Source of the DNA: a virus
DNA: 64,000 bases
Reading direction: 5' to 3' (one strand)
Virus record (IMG/VR): IMGVR_UViG_3300046001_008198
Coordinates: 61,220 to 125,219 of that record
Below, in pieces: positions 20,415-27,604 of the stretch. Made by a program: the position numbers and the translations under genes. The notes under the pieces were generated by a model that was given only the letters and a program-made list of their open reading frames with translations, made no database searches and was not told the DNA's origin. How positions within the stretch are numbered: position 1 is the stretch's first letter; the number at the start of each line of letters is the position of its first letter.

Positions 20415-20645
20415 ATGAGCAAGAAAAAGGATGATAAAGAGGAAACTCGACCTTTGTTTATTATTGAAGCTGCAGATGACTTGAATGATAAGGATTATAA
20501 TGCAGTTAAAGTTTATGTGTCAGATGATATTCCGAAAGCTGTATTGGCTGGAATTCTAAATAGTATTTCACAGATGTTACTTCAGGAAAGTGAAGCTGAA
20601 AAGAAACCAGGAATGAAAATGATTAAACCACAAGGAGATGCCTGA
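20415..20645 (+). CDS. Hypothetical protein, 76 aa
   Basis: Not recognised. Highly charged N-terminus (MSKKKDDKEETRPLF), then an alpha/beta segment (AVKVYVSDDIPKAVLAGILNSISQMLL). It overlaps the next gene by 8 nt. Confidence 0.72.
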   Translation: MSKKKDDKEETRPLFIIEAADDLNDKDYNAVKVYVSDDIPKAVLAGILNSISQMLLQESEAEKKPGMKMIKPQGDA

Positions 20646-20859
20646 TAAACATTGTTTTACTTCGCGGAGATTAAACGCGATTAGCAAGGTTAGACATAAA
20701 CTGAACGTCTCTCTTCCTGGATCTGGATCCTATAATCATTCCGATATTAAAGTTATGTTAGAATATATTGAGGAATTGGAGGCCAAGAATATAGATCATG
20801 TGAATGTTCGCAAGGACTTGAGTAAACGTATTGATAATCTTATTAAAAAATATAGCTGA
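20638..20859 (+). CDS. Hypothetical basic helical protein, 73 aa
   Basis: Not recognised. Basic start (MPDKHCFTSRRLNAISKVRHKLN), then a coiled-coil-like helix (VMLEYIEELEAKNIDHVNVRKDLSKRIDNLIKKYS). Its stop overlaps the next start. Confidence 0.7.
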   Translation: MPDKHCFTSRRLNAISKVRHKLNVSLPGSGSYNHSDIKVMLEYIEELEAKNIDHVNVRKDLSKRIDNLIKKYS

Positions 20860-21311
20860 TGGTAACTGTTGGTGGTACTGCTGCAGAGGTGAAGATTTCT
20901 TTTGATGGAAATCAGGCATACGAATATCTCTATAAATATGTTGAGGATAATTTATTTCAATTGTTTGATGATCACAAAGGAATAATAAATGATGTTGCAT
21001 GGATGAGAGGAAAGGATCCTAATTTGTGTCTGGCATTATTTGATTGGAAGTACTTGGATCACTTACGAATGAATATTTATGATCGTGGTCTTGGTGAGTT
21101 TATCCAGAATATGTCATTCTTTGGTGAATCACTTGTCTGGTGTAGATTGGATAAATCGTATAGACTTGGAACGCAAGTTGGTGAAATCAAAGATAAAGGA
21201 ACGCTGCGGTTTATCATTGGTGTTCGTATGTACCCTGATTCACTTCCTAAGATATTCTTTGATGTCATGTCTATGTCACACCTATCCACCGGATACACAG
21301 AAAAAGTCTAA
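20859..21311 (+). CDS. Hypothetical protein, 150 aa
   Basis: Not recognised. The N-terminal part has the layout VKISFDGNQAYEYLYKYVEDNLFQLFDDHKGIINDVAWMRG, possibly a helical bundle; the C-terminus is beta-rich (GTLRFIIGVRMYPDSLPKIFFDV). It lies in the operon upstream of the HExxH protein, with 2 nt between the genes. Confidence 0.72.
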   Translation: MVTVGGTAAEVKISFDGNQAYEYLYKYVEDNLFQLFDDHKGIINDVAWMRGKDPNLCLALFDWKYLDHLRMNIYDRGLGEFIQNMSFFGESLVWCRLDKSYRLGTQVGEIKDKGTLRFIIGVRMYPDSLPKIFFDVMSMSHLSTGYTEKV

Positions 21312-21313
21312 GT

Positions 21314-21793
21314 ATGCCATACGGAGTTTTAAGTAGTATTTCATTGGAGCCGTATTCACCAAACGATATGATTGTTTGTTCTGGATATTCGGCGCAGGAA
21401 TTACATGATTGGCTACAGGATGTTTATGTAGGCGATTGGTATGGATCCGATATTATTCCAACTCTGGGCGCTATCAAAAAACACGCTATAGCCAAACAAA
21501 ATATTCTCACTATGATTCGTGAGCAAGAATCAAGCATCGATGCTTTGAATAATGAAGCTGCTGCAGTAGGTGGATGTTTGTTCTACGATAAAGAAAAAAA
21601 CATTTACTTAATGGTCCTACGTGCAGGATTCAATCCATACTCACCGGAAGATATGATCAATACAGCCCATGAAGTTCTACACATGTGTCAGGTGTTCCTA
21701 CCCACATATTTTGACCGAACCTTGGAAATGGAAAACGAAGCTTACTTCCACAGTAATATGATGCGCCAGATCTATAAAAAATTTATCTCTTAA
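21314..21793 (+). CDS. HExxH-motif protein (zincin-like), 159 aa
   Basis: Residues about 120-131 read NTAHEVLHMCQV, a HExxH zinc-protease motif, with a downstream acidic run (LEMENEAYF) whose Glu could be the third metal ligand. The protein is otherwise a small phage protein without a signal peptide. Phage HExxH proteins of this size are often uncharacterised; proteolytic activity is inferred from the motif only. Last gene of its operon. Confidence 0.6.
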   Translation: MPYGVLSSISLEPYSPNDMIVCSGYSAQELHDWLQDVYVGDWYGSDIIPTLGAIKKHAIAKQNILTMIREQESSIDALNNEAAAVGGCLFYDKEKNIYLMVLRAGFNPYSPEDMINTAHEVLHMCQVFLPTYFDRTLEMENEAYFHSNMMRQIYKKFIS

Positions 21794-21990
21794 TATGTAA
21801 TATAGAGAAAAAGATTTAAGTATTTAATTCTCAATAAGTTACACGATTTCTCTGCACCCCTTTCGGTGCAAAAAAGCACCTTTTATGGAATAATTGCACC
21901 TTTTATGGTGTAGATATGAAATTAATTTATATCTTTGTTTTACCAACCAATGATTAGAACCTGCGGGTTCCGAGTCAGTAAAATAAAAAT
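21794..21990 (+). promoter_or_regulatory. Operator-like repeats and promoter before the RepL-like operon
   Basis: A palindrome TGCACC/GGTGCA (21853-21870) is followed by two direct repeats GCACCTTTTATGG (21876-21888 and 21896-21908), spaced 20 bp, i.e. two helical turns. The second also forms CACC/GGTG. Then TATCTTTG (21930-21937), a Bacteroidota -7 element, and ACCAACCAAT 4 nt later. It looks like a regulated promoter. Confidence 0.6.
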
Positions 21991-22176
21991 ATGAAAAGAA
22001 TTTTTAATCTTGAGGAAGCCGAAGCCTGGTTTCTTACAAACTCCACAGGATCTGTAATCTGTGTAAATGAGAAAGGTAGTGAGCTACCATGTTCGTCATA
22101 CATCGATGCAAAGGTGTTCTTCACGCAACCGGAAGATATGCCAAGTCACCAAATTCTTAAAGAAGGGCTTAATTAA
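21991..22176 (+). CDS. Hypothetical protein, 61 aa
   Basis: Not recognised. MKRIFNLEEAEAWFLTNSTGSVICVNEKGSE: a helix then a beta hairpin. From memory, short proteins with 'EEAE.WF....G.V.CV...G.E.....y.eA..FF' occur in several Bacteroidota phages. It overlaps the next gene by 1 nt. Confidence 0.72.
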   Translation: MKRIFNLEEAEAWFLTNSTGSVICVNEKGSELPCSSYIDAKVFFTQPEDMPSHQILKEGLN

Positions 22177-22694
22177 TGACTTCTATCGCAAGGAAAATTC
22201 CAGTCGTTACTAAAGTGGATGTGGAAAAGTATGTCAATAAAGAAACGGGCGAAGTAATGCAATCGGAAATGGGAATGGGAATGGGAAAAGTTCATGTTGT
22301 TGGACAGAGTGAAAGTGTACTTATCAGCAGTGATGAATACATTATCATCGATAGTCAAGCAATTGAATATGTCGGAAAGGAGTTTGCTCCAATGGATGTA
22401 GGTCGAATTATGAAGATGGCTAATATGACTTATGGGCCATACAACATAATCCACAAAAATGGAGCTCCTTGTACGGATGATCAATTGATGCAGGAATTGA
22501 ATTACAGCCGAAATAAATATGCAGACTTCATGAAACGCTTGTATCGCAAGTCTGTTATCTATTACATGTCTGGAGTATTCGAAGGAAAAGAGGCAAAGTA
22601 CATTCTCCTGAATCCTCACTTAGCACGCAAAAGAAAAACAGTTCATGTGGATGTATTGAGTGTATTTGATAATATCAGCAAAAGAGGATTATGA
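22176..22694 (+). CDS. RepL-like winged-helix protein, 172 aa
   Basis: The C-terminal two-thirds read like a plasmid-replication RepL/winged-helix domain: FAPMDVGRIMKMANMTYGPYNII, then ELNYSRNKYADFMKRLYRKSVIYYMSGVF, then KYILLNPHLARK, the typical wing with 'LNP.iar' end. It may bind DNA as a replication or transcription factor, and the operator-like repeats upstream are candidate targets. The N-terminus is a short GMGMGMGK-rich linker segment. Confidence 0.68.
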   Translation: MTSIARKIPVVTKVDVEKYVNKETGEVMQSEMGMGMGKVHVVGQSESVLISSDEYIIIDSQAIEYVGKEFAPMDVGRIMKMANMTYGPYNIIHKNGAPCTDDQLMQELNYSRNKYADFMKRLYRKSVIYYMSGVFEGKEAKYILLNPHLARKRKTVHVDVLSVFDNISKRGL

Positions 22695-22810
22695 AGTTAT
22701 TTGTAAAAATTTGGGCTTGGGTATCATTTATTATTTCGGTAATCATACTCTTGTACATTACGCAGATGTGCGGATCTGGTGAATCATTAATACACAACTA
22801 TGCCCCGTAA
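22691..22810 (+). CDS. Short membrane protein, 39 aa
   Basis: MKLFVKIWAWVSFIISVIIL then LYITQMCGSGES...: one transmembrane helix. It overlaps the RepL-like gene's end by 4 nt (ATGA) and the next gene's start by 11 nt. Too short for automatic callers. Confidence 0.62.
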   Translation: MKLFVKIWAWVSFIISVIILLYITQMCGSGESLIHNYAP

Positions 22811-23177
22811 GAAGAAAAAAGCATCAGAGGGTTTGTTCGCACAACTTGGTGGAGTGAATACAGCAATCTATAAACCATTAACTACGGATAAGTTGGTTAA
22901 TTCTTTAGAAGGTTTTTTTGGAAAAGTACCCGAATCACGTTCTAATAGACAGCTTGTTCTTCAAACTGGTTCTGCGGGAATGGAAATGTTTAATGAGATA
23001 ATGAAAAAAGATGCTGAAAGAAAAGCGCTTTTATCTAAACTGGATGAACTTCATTACTCAGATCAGATTACAAGAAAAGAGTATTCTACAGTGAGAACCC
23101 ATTTAGAACAAGATGATGAAAATTATGAATTTGGTAAAAAATTATTAGATGCAGTGGTACAGAAACTTAGTTGTTAA
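22800..23177 (+). CDS. Hypothetical protein, 125 aa
   Basis: Not recognised. A basic N-terminus (MPRKKKKASEGLF), then a part reading SNRQLVLQTGSAGMEMFNEIMKK. That phrase recalls the 'R.lvl.TG..G...f' signature found in phage capsid-associated and major capsid proteins (compare the MCP at 44878: KRELIIQTGMAGMQMI), so it may be a mimic or a capsid-interacting protein. The C-terminal half is a charged helix. Confidence 0.65.
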   Translation: MPRKKKKASEGLFAQLGGVNTAIYKPLTTDKLVNSLEGFFGKVPESRSNRQLVLQTGSAGMEMFNEIMKKDAERKALLSKLDELHYSDQITRKEYSTVRTHLEQDDENYEFGKKLLDAVVQKLSC

Positions 23178-23814
23178 AAGGCAACACATATATGAATTTC
23201 AGCATGGAGATCTAATTAGTGCTGATTTCACACATAATAATTTTATGGTAGGGAGTAGAGTTGGTCCTAACCATTTAATACAAATGGTTACAACCAATCC
23301 AGCCGAAGATTCAAAACACGGAGGTGATTGGTTTGAAGATTTATTAGGAATGGGGCCAGTGTTTACAAGACATGCAAGTGTTTATATTCCGGCGCATGCA
23401 GACAATGTTAATCATCTTTTAAAAATAAAAGAGAAAGGAAAGTTTGATTTTATTAGTGATTCTGTAATTGAAGGCCTACAGCGATTATGTACATCTCATG
23501 AAGATAGCGAGAATATTAAAATGCTTGTTAAAATGATTCGTGTGGAAATGAGAAAACTTCCTATAGTAAAAGGGTGTATATACCGATATGATCCTAATAT
23601 CAAAGAGCCTACATCAGATTCTTATTATCGAGTAATAGCTGTAGATGTAGTTAAAGGAAATATATTTGGAGGGGTTGTTACAACTAAAGGAGTCGAATGT
23701 AAAGCAGATTTAGTTTTAGGAGATTATCGAAGTTTTACTGCTAAGGATTTTCTTCCAAATTCACTATCCGAATATTATAATTTGATGAAAGATGAGAGCG
23801 GAAAAAATATTTAA
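23149..23814 (+). CDS. Hypothetical protein, 221 aa
   Basis: Not recognised. Begins MQWYRNLVVKRQHIYEFQHGDLIS; beta-rich C-terminus (GCIYRYDPNIKEPTSDSYYRVIAVDVVKGNIFGGVVTTKGVECKADLVLG) like a small SH3-type barrel. The start overlaps the previous gene by 29 nt, which is somewhat long, so a later start is possible. Confidence 0.66.
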   Translation: MQWYRNLVVKRQHIYEFQHGDLISADFTHNNFMVGSRVGPNHLIQMVTTNPAEDSKHGGDWFEDLLGMGPVFTRHASVYIPAHADNVNHLLKIKEKGKFDFISDSVIEGLQRLCTSHEDSENIKMLVKMIRVEMRKLPIVKGCIYRYDPNIKEPTSDSYYRVIAVDVVKGNIFGGVVTTKGVECKADLVLGDYRSFTAKDFLPNSLSEYYNLMKDESGKNI

Positions 23815-23938
23815 CGGGGTAATGGTGGTAGTATATGGAGTACTGATACTATTATTAATAATGAAAAGTTTGGGTTGTGAAAAAGAATCACAGTCAAAAT
23901 CTAATCTAAAAAACACATATGGAGAAAGAAGTAGGTAA
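23792..23938 (+). CDS. Short membrane protein, 48 aa
   Basis: MRAEKIFNGVMVVVYGVLIL then LLIMKSLGCEKESQ...: one transmembrane helix followed by a Cys and a polar tail. It overlaps both neighbours by about 20 nt. Not clearly a lipoprotein, since the lipobox is poor. Confidence 0.6.
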   Translation: MRAEKIFNGVMVVVYGVLILLLIMKSLGCEKESQSKSNLKNTYGERSR

Positions 23939-24167
23939 ATTGTATGTAAGTGGAAAAACTGTAATCCTTTGTACAGGATCCGGAACATCTGAAAGAACTT
24001 TTTCAGGAGTAGTCGTAAAGCAAAAAGATCCAACAAGCTACCATCAGGTTGGTGATCATAGCAACAGTTGGACCACGAGTGTATTCGATAGAGAATACGA
24101 AGATCATGTTGTACTTGATAACACACGTTGGAAAGAAAGAGTAGAAATGGGGCATAGTCCTGGTTAA
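23919..24167 (+). CDS. Hypothetical protein, 82 aa
   Basis: Not recognised. A small beta barrel (MEKEVGKLYVSGKTVILCTGSGTSERTFSGVVVKQKD) of the kind seen in many phages of Bacteroidota, ending in an acidic/polar stretch. Part of the 22-25 kb operon. Confidence 0.72.
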   Translation: MEKEVGKLYVSGKTVILCTGSGTSERTFSGVVVKQKDPTSYHQVGDHSNSWTTSVFDREYEDHVVLDNTRWKERVEMGHSPG

Positions 24168-24178
24168 TTTAAATTATA

Positions 24179-24430
24179 ATGAAAGAAGAAAATCAGCCAC
24201 CGTTACCAGAACCAACTCTGGGTGAAATATTAGCAGATGTTATGATTGGTCCTCTACAGGAAGGTCATAATCCAAAAGTTGCAGAAGCTCGATTGTTAGC
24301 GGCTCGCTTGATCGATATGATGGCTGCCGACAATATGAGTATAGCAAAAGAAAAAATATCAGATGCCGCTGTCATAAGCATATTAGCATCACTTAGTTTA
24401 GTTGAGAAATCTTTAACCTTTAAATTTTAA
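24179..24430 (+). CDS. Hypothetical helical protein, 83 aa
   Basis: Not recognised. Proline-rich start (MKEENQPPLPEPTLGEILADVM), then two helices (PKVAEARLLAARLIDMMAADNM and ISILASLSLVEKSL). From memory, a protein of this type often precedes the DUF4494-like gene in Bacteroidota phages. Confidence 0.7.
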   Translation: MKEENQPPLPEPTLGEILADVMIGPLQEGHNPKVAEARLLAARLIDMMAADNMSIAKEKISDAAVISILASLSLVEKSLTFKF

Positions 24431-24434
24431 TTTT

Positions 24435-24908
24435 ATGAACAACTGGTTTACAGTAAAAGTCCGATACACGAAGCAATTGGACAACGGGCAATTTAAAAGA
24501 GTAAGTGAGCCTTATCTTATTGCAGCAATGAGTTTTACGGATGCAGAAGCTAGAGCTTTTGAAGAAGTAGGTGAATTAGTACGTGGAGAATTCAACGTGG
24601 TGTCAATCACCAGAACTGAAATACATGACATCTTTTCACATGGAGATTCGGATGTTTGGTACAAAGCAAAAGTTACTTACGATTCAGTTACGGATGATGA
24701 GAAATCTAAAAAGGTGGTTCAACACATGTTGGTATCGGCTCATTCTGTAACAGATGCTGAGTCTCGTATCAAGGAAAGTTTAAGCACAATGCTTGTAGAC
24801 TTTGAAGTTCCTTCGGTAAGTATTTCGGCAATCGTAGAAATCTTCCCATACAAAGAAGATTTAGATCGCGAAATAAGTCGAACAGCACCTACAGCTGCAG
24901 CAGAATAA
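24435..24908 (+). CDS. DUF4494-like protein, 157 aa
   Basis: MNNWFTVKVRYTKQLDNGQFKRVSEPYLIAAMSFTDAEARAFEEVG at the N-terminus, repeated in the second half (WYKAKVTYDSVTDDEKSKKVVQHMLVSAHSVTDAESRIKES). This 'W...KV.Y.....G..k.v.e.yLv.A.sftdAEaR..eE' layout is, as I recall, the DUF4494 family found in Bacteroides phages and elements. Two tandem copies of one fold make the molecule. The function is unknown. Followed by a terminator. Confidence 0.78.
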   Translation: MNNWFTVKVRYTKQLDNGQFKRVSEPYLIAAMSFTDAEARAFEEVGELVRGEFNVVSITRTEIHDIFSHGDSDVWYKAKVTYDSVTDDEKSKKVVQHMLVSAHSVTDAESRIKESLSTMLVDFEVPSVSISAIVEIFPYKEDLDREISRTAPTAAAE

Positions 24909-24921
24909 TTTGTATTTTTAT

Positions 24922-24952
24922 AGGGTGGTTTTCGGATCACCCTTTTAATTTT
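24922..24952 (+). terminator. Intrinsic terminator
   Basis: AGGGTG-gttttcggat-CACCCT followed by TTTTAATTTT, just after the DUF4494-like gene. Confidence 0.82.
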
Positions 24953-24957
24953 AAATT

Positions 24958-25410
24958 ATGTGGATCTACCAGAATAAAGAATTTACTCAGGATGATATTC
25001 CTGATACCGCTTACGGATTTGTTTACTTGATGACAGCCACAATTGATGGAAAGCATGTAGGGTATATTGGAAAGAAATCTTTCTATTTAAATACAAAGCA
25101 GAATATTGGAATCAAGGAAAAGGCCGCACTGAAAGCTGCAAATCCACACAGTAAGAAAACAAAAAAGATTGTAACAAAGCTTGCATACCAAAATTACTTT
25201 TCGAGTAATAAGACTTTACTTGATGCACAGAAAGCAGGAATCCCAATTAAGAGAATGATTCTGGAAATCTGTAATAGCAACAGAGAGTTGAGTTACAAAG
25301 AAGTAAAGTACCAATTCAAATGTGATGTATTGGAAAGCGATGTTTATTTAAATGATAATATTTTAGGAAAATTTTATAAGTATGGGATTAATAGTATCAG
25401 TAGAAAGTGA
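24958..25410 (+). CDS. SegE-like GIY-YIG protein, 150 aa
   Basis: AYGFVYLMTATIDGKHVGYIGKKSF (about residues 18-43) carries the GIY (FVYL) and YIG motifs with the K-K-x-F that marks the SegE-like branch (as in phage T4 SegE), and the C-terminal half contains the expected helices (ILEICNSNRELSYKEVKYQ, with a Glu at the catalytic position). Free-standing enzymes of this branch act as homing endonucleases, or may have other roles. It overlaps the Nmad1-like gene by 29 nt. Confidence 0.72.
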   Translation: MWIYQNKEFTQDDIPDTAYGFVYLMTATIDGKHVGYIGKKSFYLNTKQNIGIKEKAALKAANPHSKKTKKIVTKLAYQNYFSSNKTLLDAQKAGIPIKRMILEICNSNRELSYKEVKYQFKCDVLESDVYLNDNILGKFYKYGINSISRK

Positions 25411-26170
25411 TAATCAGAGAACCAAGAGTGTTATAAATGGGAAAAAAGCTGTTATCATAGAATCACAAAGAGATATACCTGAATGGTATGATTTTAGAGG
25501 AATGACTTGTTTTATATGGGAACCAAATTCAATAAAGGATCAAATAAATACAGCCTCGTCAACTGCTGTTTGCACAATAATTCAAAATAATGAACATATC
25601 TGGACAGGTCTTGTTCCACATAATCATTTAAAGTGCTCTCGCTGGTCAAGTTTAGAAATATGGACAGATGAGTTAGTATCAAATTCAAATAGTGATATTG
25701 TAAAATGGTTACTTGAAAACAATAAACCTTTTTCAGAAGGAATACAAACCAAGTATGGTATGATGTTCATGAGTACGGCAGATAGTAAAAAGTTTCAAAA
25801 AGAATGGGCTAGTGGCACATGGGCTAAATTAGATAAAGGTTCAGATTTTGATATTGAAAAAGCATCTGAAAATGTATTACTTTTGGACATGGAGGCTACT
25901 TTTGAGAAATGTCTACATATTGCCATTGCCAAGAATAGTGATTATGGTGGTAGCAAACAGAGCCCTTACAATAATTTCCTGAATGCTAAAGCTGTAGGAG
26001 TTACTGTAGAAAGAGGAATCTTAGTTCGAATGATGGATAAGATGTCAAGAATATCAACATTGCTTGACAAGGATCCAAAAGTAGTTGGTGAAGGAATAGA
26101 AGATACACTGGATGATTTAATAAATTATACAGCTATTTTAAAATCATATATTAACCAAAACAAAAAATAG
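25382..26170 (+). CDS. Nmad1/DUF1599-like protein, 262 aa
   Basis: The C-terminal ~90 residues (EATFEKCLHIAIAKNSDYGGSKQSPYNNFLNAKAVGVTVERGILVRMMDKMSRIS, then EDTLDDLINYTAIL) follow the pattern KN.DYG...NF......VE.GI..RM.DK..RI.....V..E...DTL.DL..Y of the phage 'nucleotide modification associated' domain 1 / DUF1599, a MazG-like all-alpha fold. The first 170 residues are not recognised. It probably acts on nucleotides or DNA modification, inferred from the family name only. Confidence 0.65.
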   Translation: MGLIVSVESDNQRTKSVINGKKAVIIESQRDIPEWYDFRGMTCFIWEPNSIKDQINTASSTAVCTIIQNNEHIWTGLVPHNHLKCSRWSSLEIWTDELVSNSNSDIVKWLLENNKPFSEGIQTKYGMMFMSTADSKKFQKEWASGTWAKLDKGSDFDIEKASENVLLLDMEATFEKCLHIAIAKNSDYGGSKQSPYNNFLNAKAVGVTVERGILVRMMDKMSRISTLLDKDPKVVGEGIEDTLDDLINYTAILKSYINQNKK

Positions 26171-26175
26171 TTAAG

Positions 26176-26580
26176 ATGTTTACATGGTCTGATAGACATA
26201 TAGGTATTGAGGAATCTGTTGGAATATGGATAACCGACCATGAACGAAGTATGTGGAAAACACTGGCGAGTGATTTTGAACATAATTTGGTATTTGGTGT
26301 AGATCCGGCAATCGGAAAGAGTAATGGATTGTGGGAACAAATACATGTTGGTGTGAAACATCCTTATATAAAAAGTCCACTTGAGTCCTTTAGAATGGAT
26401 GTAATGGATTTCGGAGATCCACTTGAAGCTGTGTATAAACAAAAAAAAGTATTACTTTTGGAAATCACAATTAATAATTATAATCAATATGAGCAAAACC
26501 AACCAACAATCCCAGTTAGCTTCATCAGACAAGCTCTTTCCAAAGTTTCAGGAAATTACTGGAAGAAAGCTTTTAATTAA
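26176..26580 (+). CDS. Hypothetical protein, 134 aa
   Basis: Not recognised. MFTWSDRHIGIEESVGIWITDHERSMWKTLASDFEHNLVFGVDPAIGKSN at the start; the last ~30 residues run over the next gene in another frame, and an A-run (AAACAAAAAAAAG, about 26436-26448) lies just before. The final part could be an artefact, if the real product ends or slips there. Confidence 0.55.
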   Translation: MFTWSDRHIGIEESVGIWITDHERSMWKTLASDFEHNLVFGVDPAIGKSNGLWEQIHVGVKHPYIKSPLESFRMDVMDFGDPLEAVYKQKKVLLLEITINNYNQYEQNQPTIPVSFIRQALSKVSGNYWKKAFN

Positions 26581-26845
26581 AAAACCTGTTCTCGAAAGTA
26601 AATCAGGATTGATACTGAAGAATAAGGAAGAAAGTATGACTTCCACAGATCTTAACAAATTATACCTTAGGGTAAAAGTATTAGCCGTTGGAGCAGCTGT
26701 GGAAAATCCACTCCTAATTCCAGGTGCTGAAATATTCGTTGACACTACCGGTTTACGCATGGCAGAGCTTATTATGATAACTGAAGGTAAAGAAGATGTA
26801 ATTTATATGCTCATTCATGAGAATAATGCCGCAATTATTTGGTAA
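26489..26845 (+). CDS. Hypothetical protein, 118 aa
   Basis: Not recognised. The start MSKTNQQSQLASSDKLFPKFQEI (26489) gives 118 aa and still overlaps the previous ORF by 92 nt; an ATG at 26423 would make the overlap larger. The C-terminal half is a beta-rich segment (LYLRVKVLAVGAAVENPLLIPGAEIFVDTTGLRMAELIM) resembling a small barrel. Two terminators follow. Confidence 0.65.
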   Translation: MSKTNQQSQLASSDKLFPKFQEITGRKLLIKKPVLESKSGLILKNKEESMTSTDLNKLYLRVKVLAVGAAVENPLLIPGAEIFVDTTGLRMAELIMITEGKEDVIYMLIHENNAAIIW

Positions 26846-26896
26846 CTTTGTATGGGTTTGTAATACATGAGTTTTAATACTCTTAAATAATTAGGA

Positions 26897-26930
26897 AAGT
26901 CCTTGGAATTGTTCAAGGGCTTTTTTATTT
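26897..26930 (+). terminator. Intrinsic terminator 1 before the fibre cluster
   Basis: AAGTCCTTG-gaattgtt-CAAGGGCTT followed by TTTTTATTTT. Confidence 0.85.
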
Positions 26931-26973
26931 TAGCATATTCTTTTTCAGTGAACAGTGGTTAGGTTAGGTAAAG

Positions 26974-27008
26974 ACCTCTGAGAATAATTCTTAGAGGTTT
27001 TGTTTTTA
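26974..27008 (+). terminator. Intrinsic terminator 2 before the fibre cluster
   Basis: ACCTCTgAGAA...TTCTtAGAGGT followed by TTTGTTTTT. Two terminators in a row imply tight separation of the early genes from the fibre cluster, whose own promoter should lie at about 27010-27064 (TTATATTATTAAG, AT-rich). Confidence 0.85.
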
Positions 27009-27064
27009 ATAAAAAAATGCTTATATTATTAAGTATACATAAATTACAATTAATAATATAAGCC

Positions 27065-27601
27065 ATGTTGAACAATCTTACAAACTTTGCCAGTATCATA
27101 AAAGATAGAATGGTAAAAAAAGAAACAGTACCTACAGACTTAATTGCGTTAGGTAGAGCTGATAAAAAGTATGATGGTGGATACCGACCAATTGCCATTA
27201 GTGCAGAAGATTTAATTCAACAAGTTGTTGATACAGTAAATAACACTGACTACTACACTGTAGATCTAGCTGTAACAAGTGTAGTAAATGTTACTACCCC
27301 TAAAGGAGTAATTGAAATTACTATGGATGAAACACTAGTAGCTCCAAAACCAGCATTTGGTACATCAGTAGTATTAACTATTGCAAATGCAGATATGGAT
27401 TTTACTGATCTAGATAAAGTTTATATGCAGTTTTCAACATACTATAGTCAAACTATAGATGATACTTTTATACCATATGTATTATCTACAGGAGCTACAG
27501 TTGGTTCTACTTTTACTATTTATAATGCAAATCCATCACCAGCAGGACTTAGTCAATTTAAAGGAAAATTCTATTTATACTATGAGCTTTATAATTTTTA
27601 A
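27065..27601 (+). CDS. Fibre/adhesin-like protein with shared N-terminal module A, 178 aa
   Basis: The first ~55 residues (MLNNLTNFASIIKDRMVKK, then PTDLIALGRADKKYDGGYRPIAISAEDLIQQ) recur in the genes at 27605 and 29359. The rest is beta-rich (VNVTTPKGVIEITMDETLVAP; VYMQFSTYYSQ) and variable. A constant front with a variable distal part is typical of phage fibre proteins, with the front attaching to the tail or to a base protein. It lies in the 27-33.7 kb cluster and probably binds host surface. Confidence 0.7.
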   Translation: MLNNLTNFASIIKDRMVKKETVPTDLIALGRADKKYDGGYRPIAISAEDLIQQVVDTVNNTDYYTVDLAVTSVVNVTTPKGVIEITMDETLVAPKPAFGTSVVLTIANADMDFTDLDKVYMQFSTYYSQTIDDTFIPYVLSTGATVGSTFTIYNANPSPAGLSQFKGKFYLYYELYNF

Positions 27602-27604
27602 ATT

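Noticed and set aside
21853-21876. TGCACC/GGTGCA hairpin as a terminator
   Set aside because: It is followed by A-run, not U-run, on the plus strand, so it fits an operator better.
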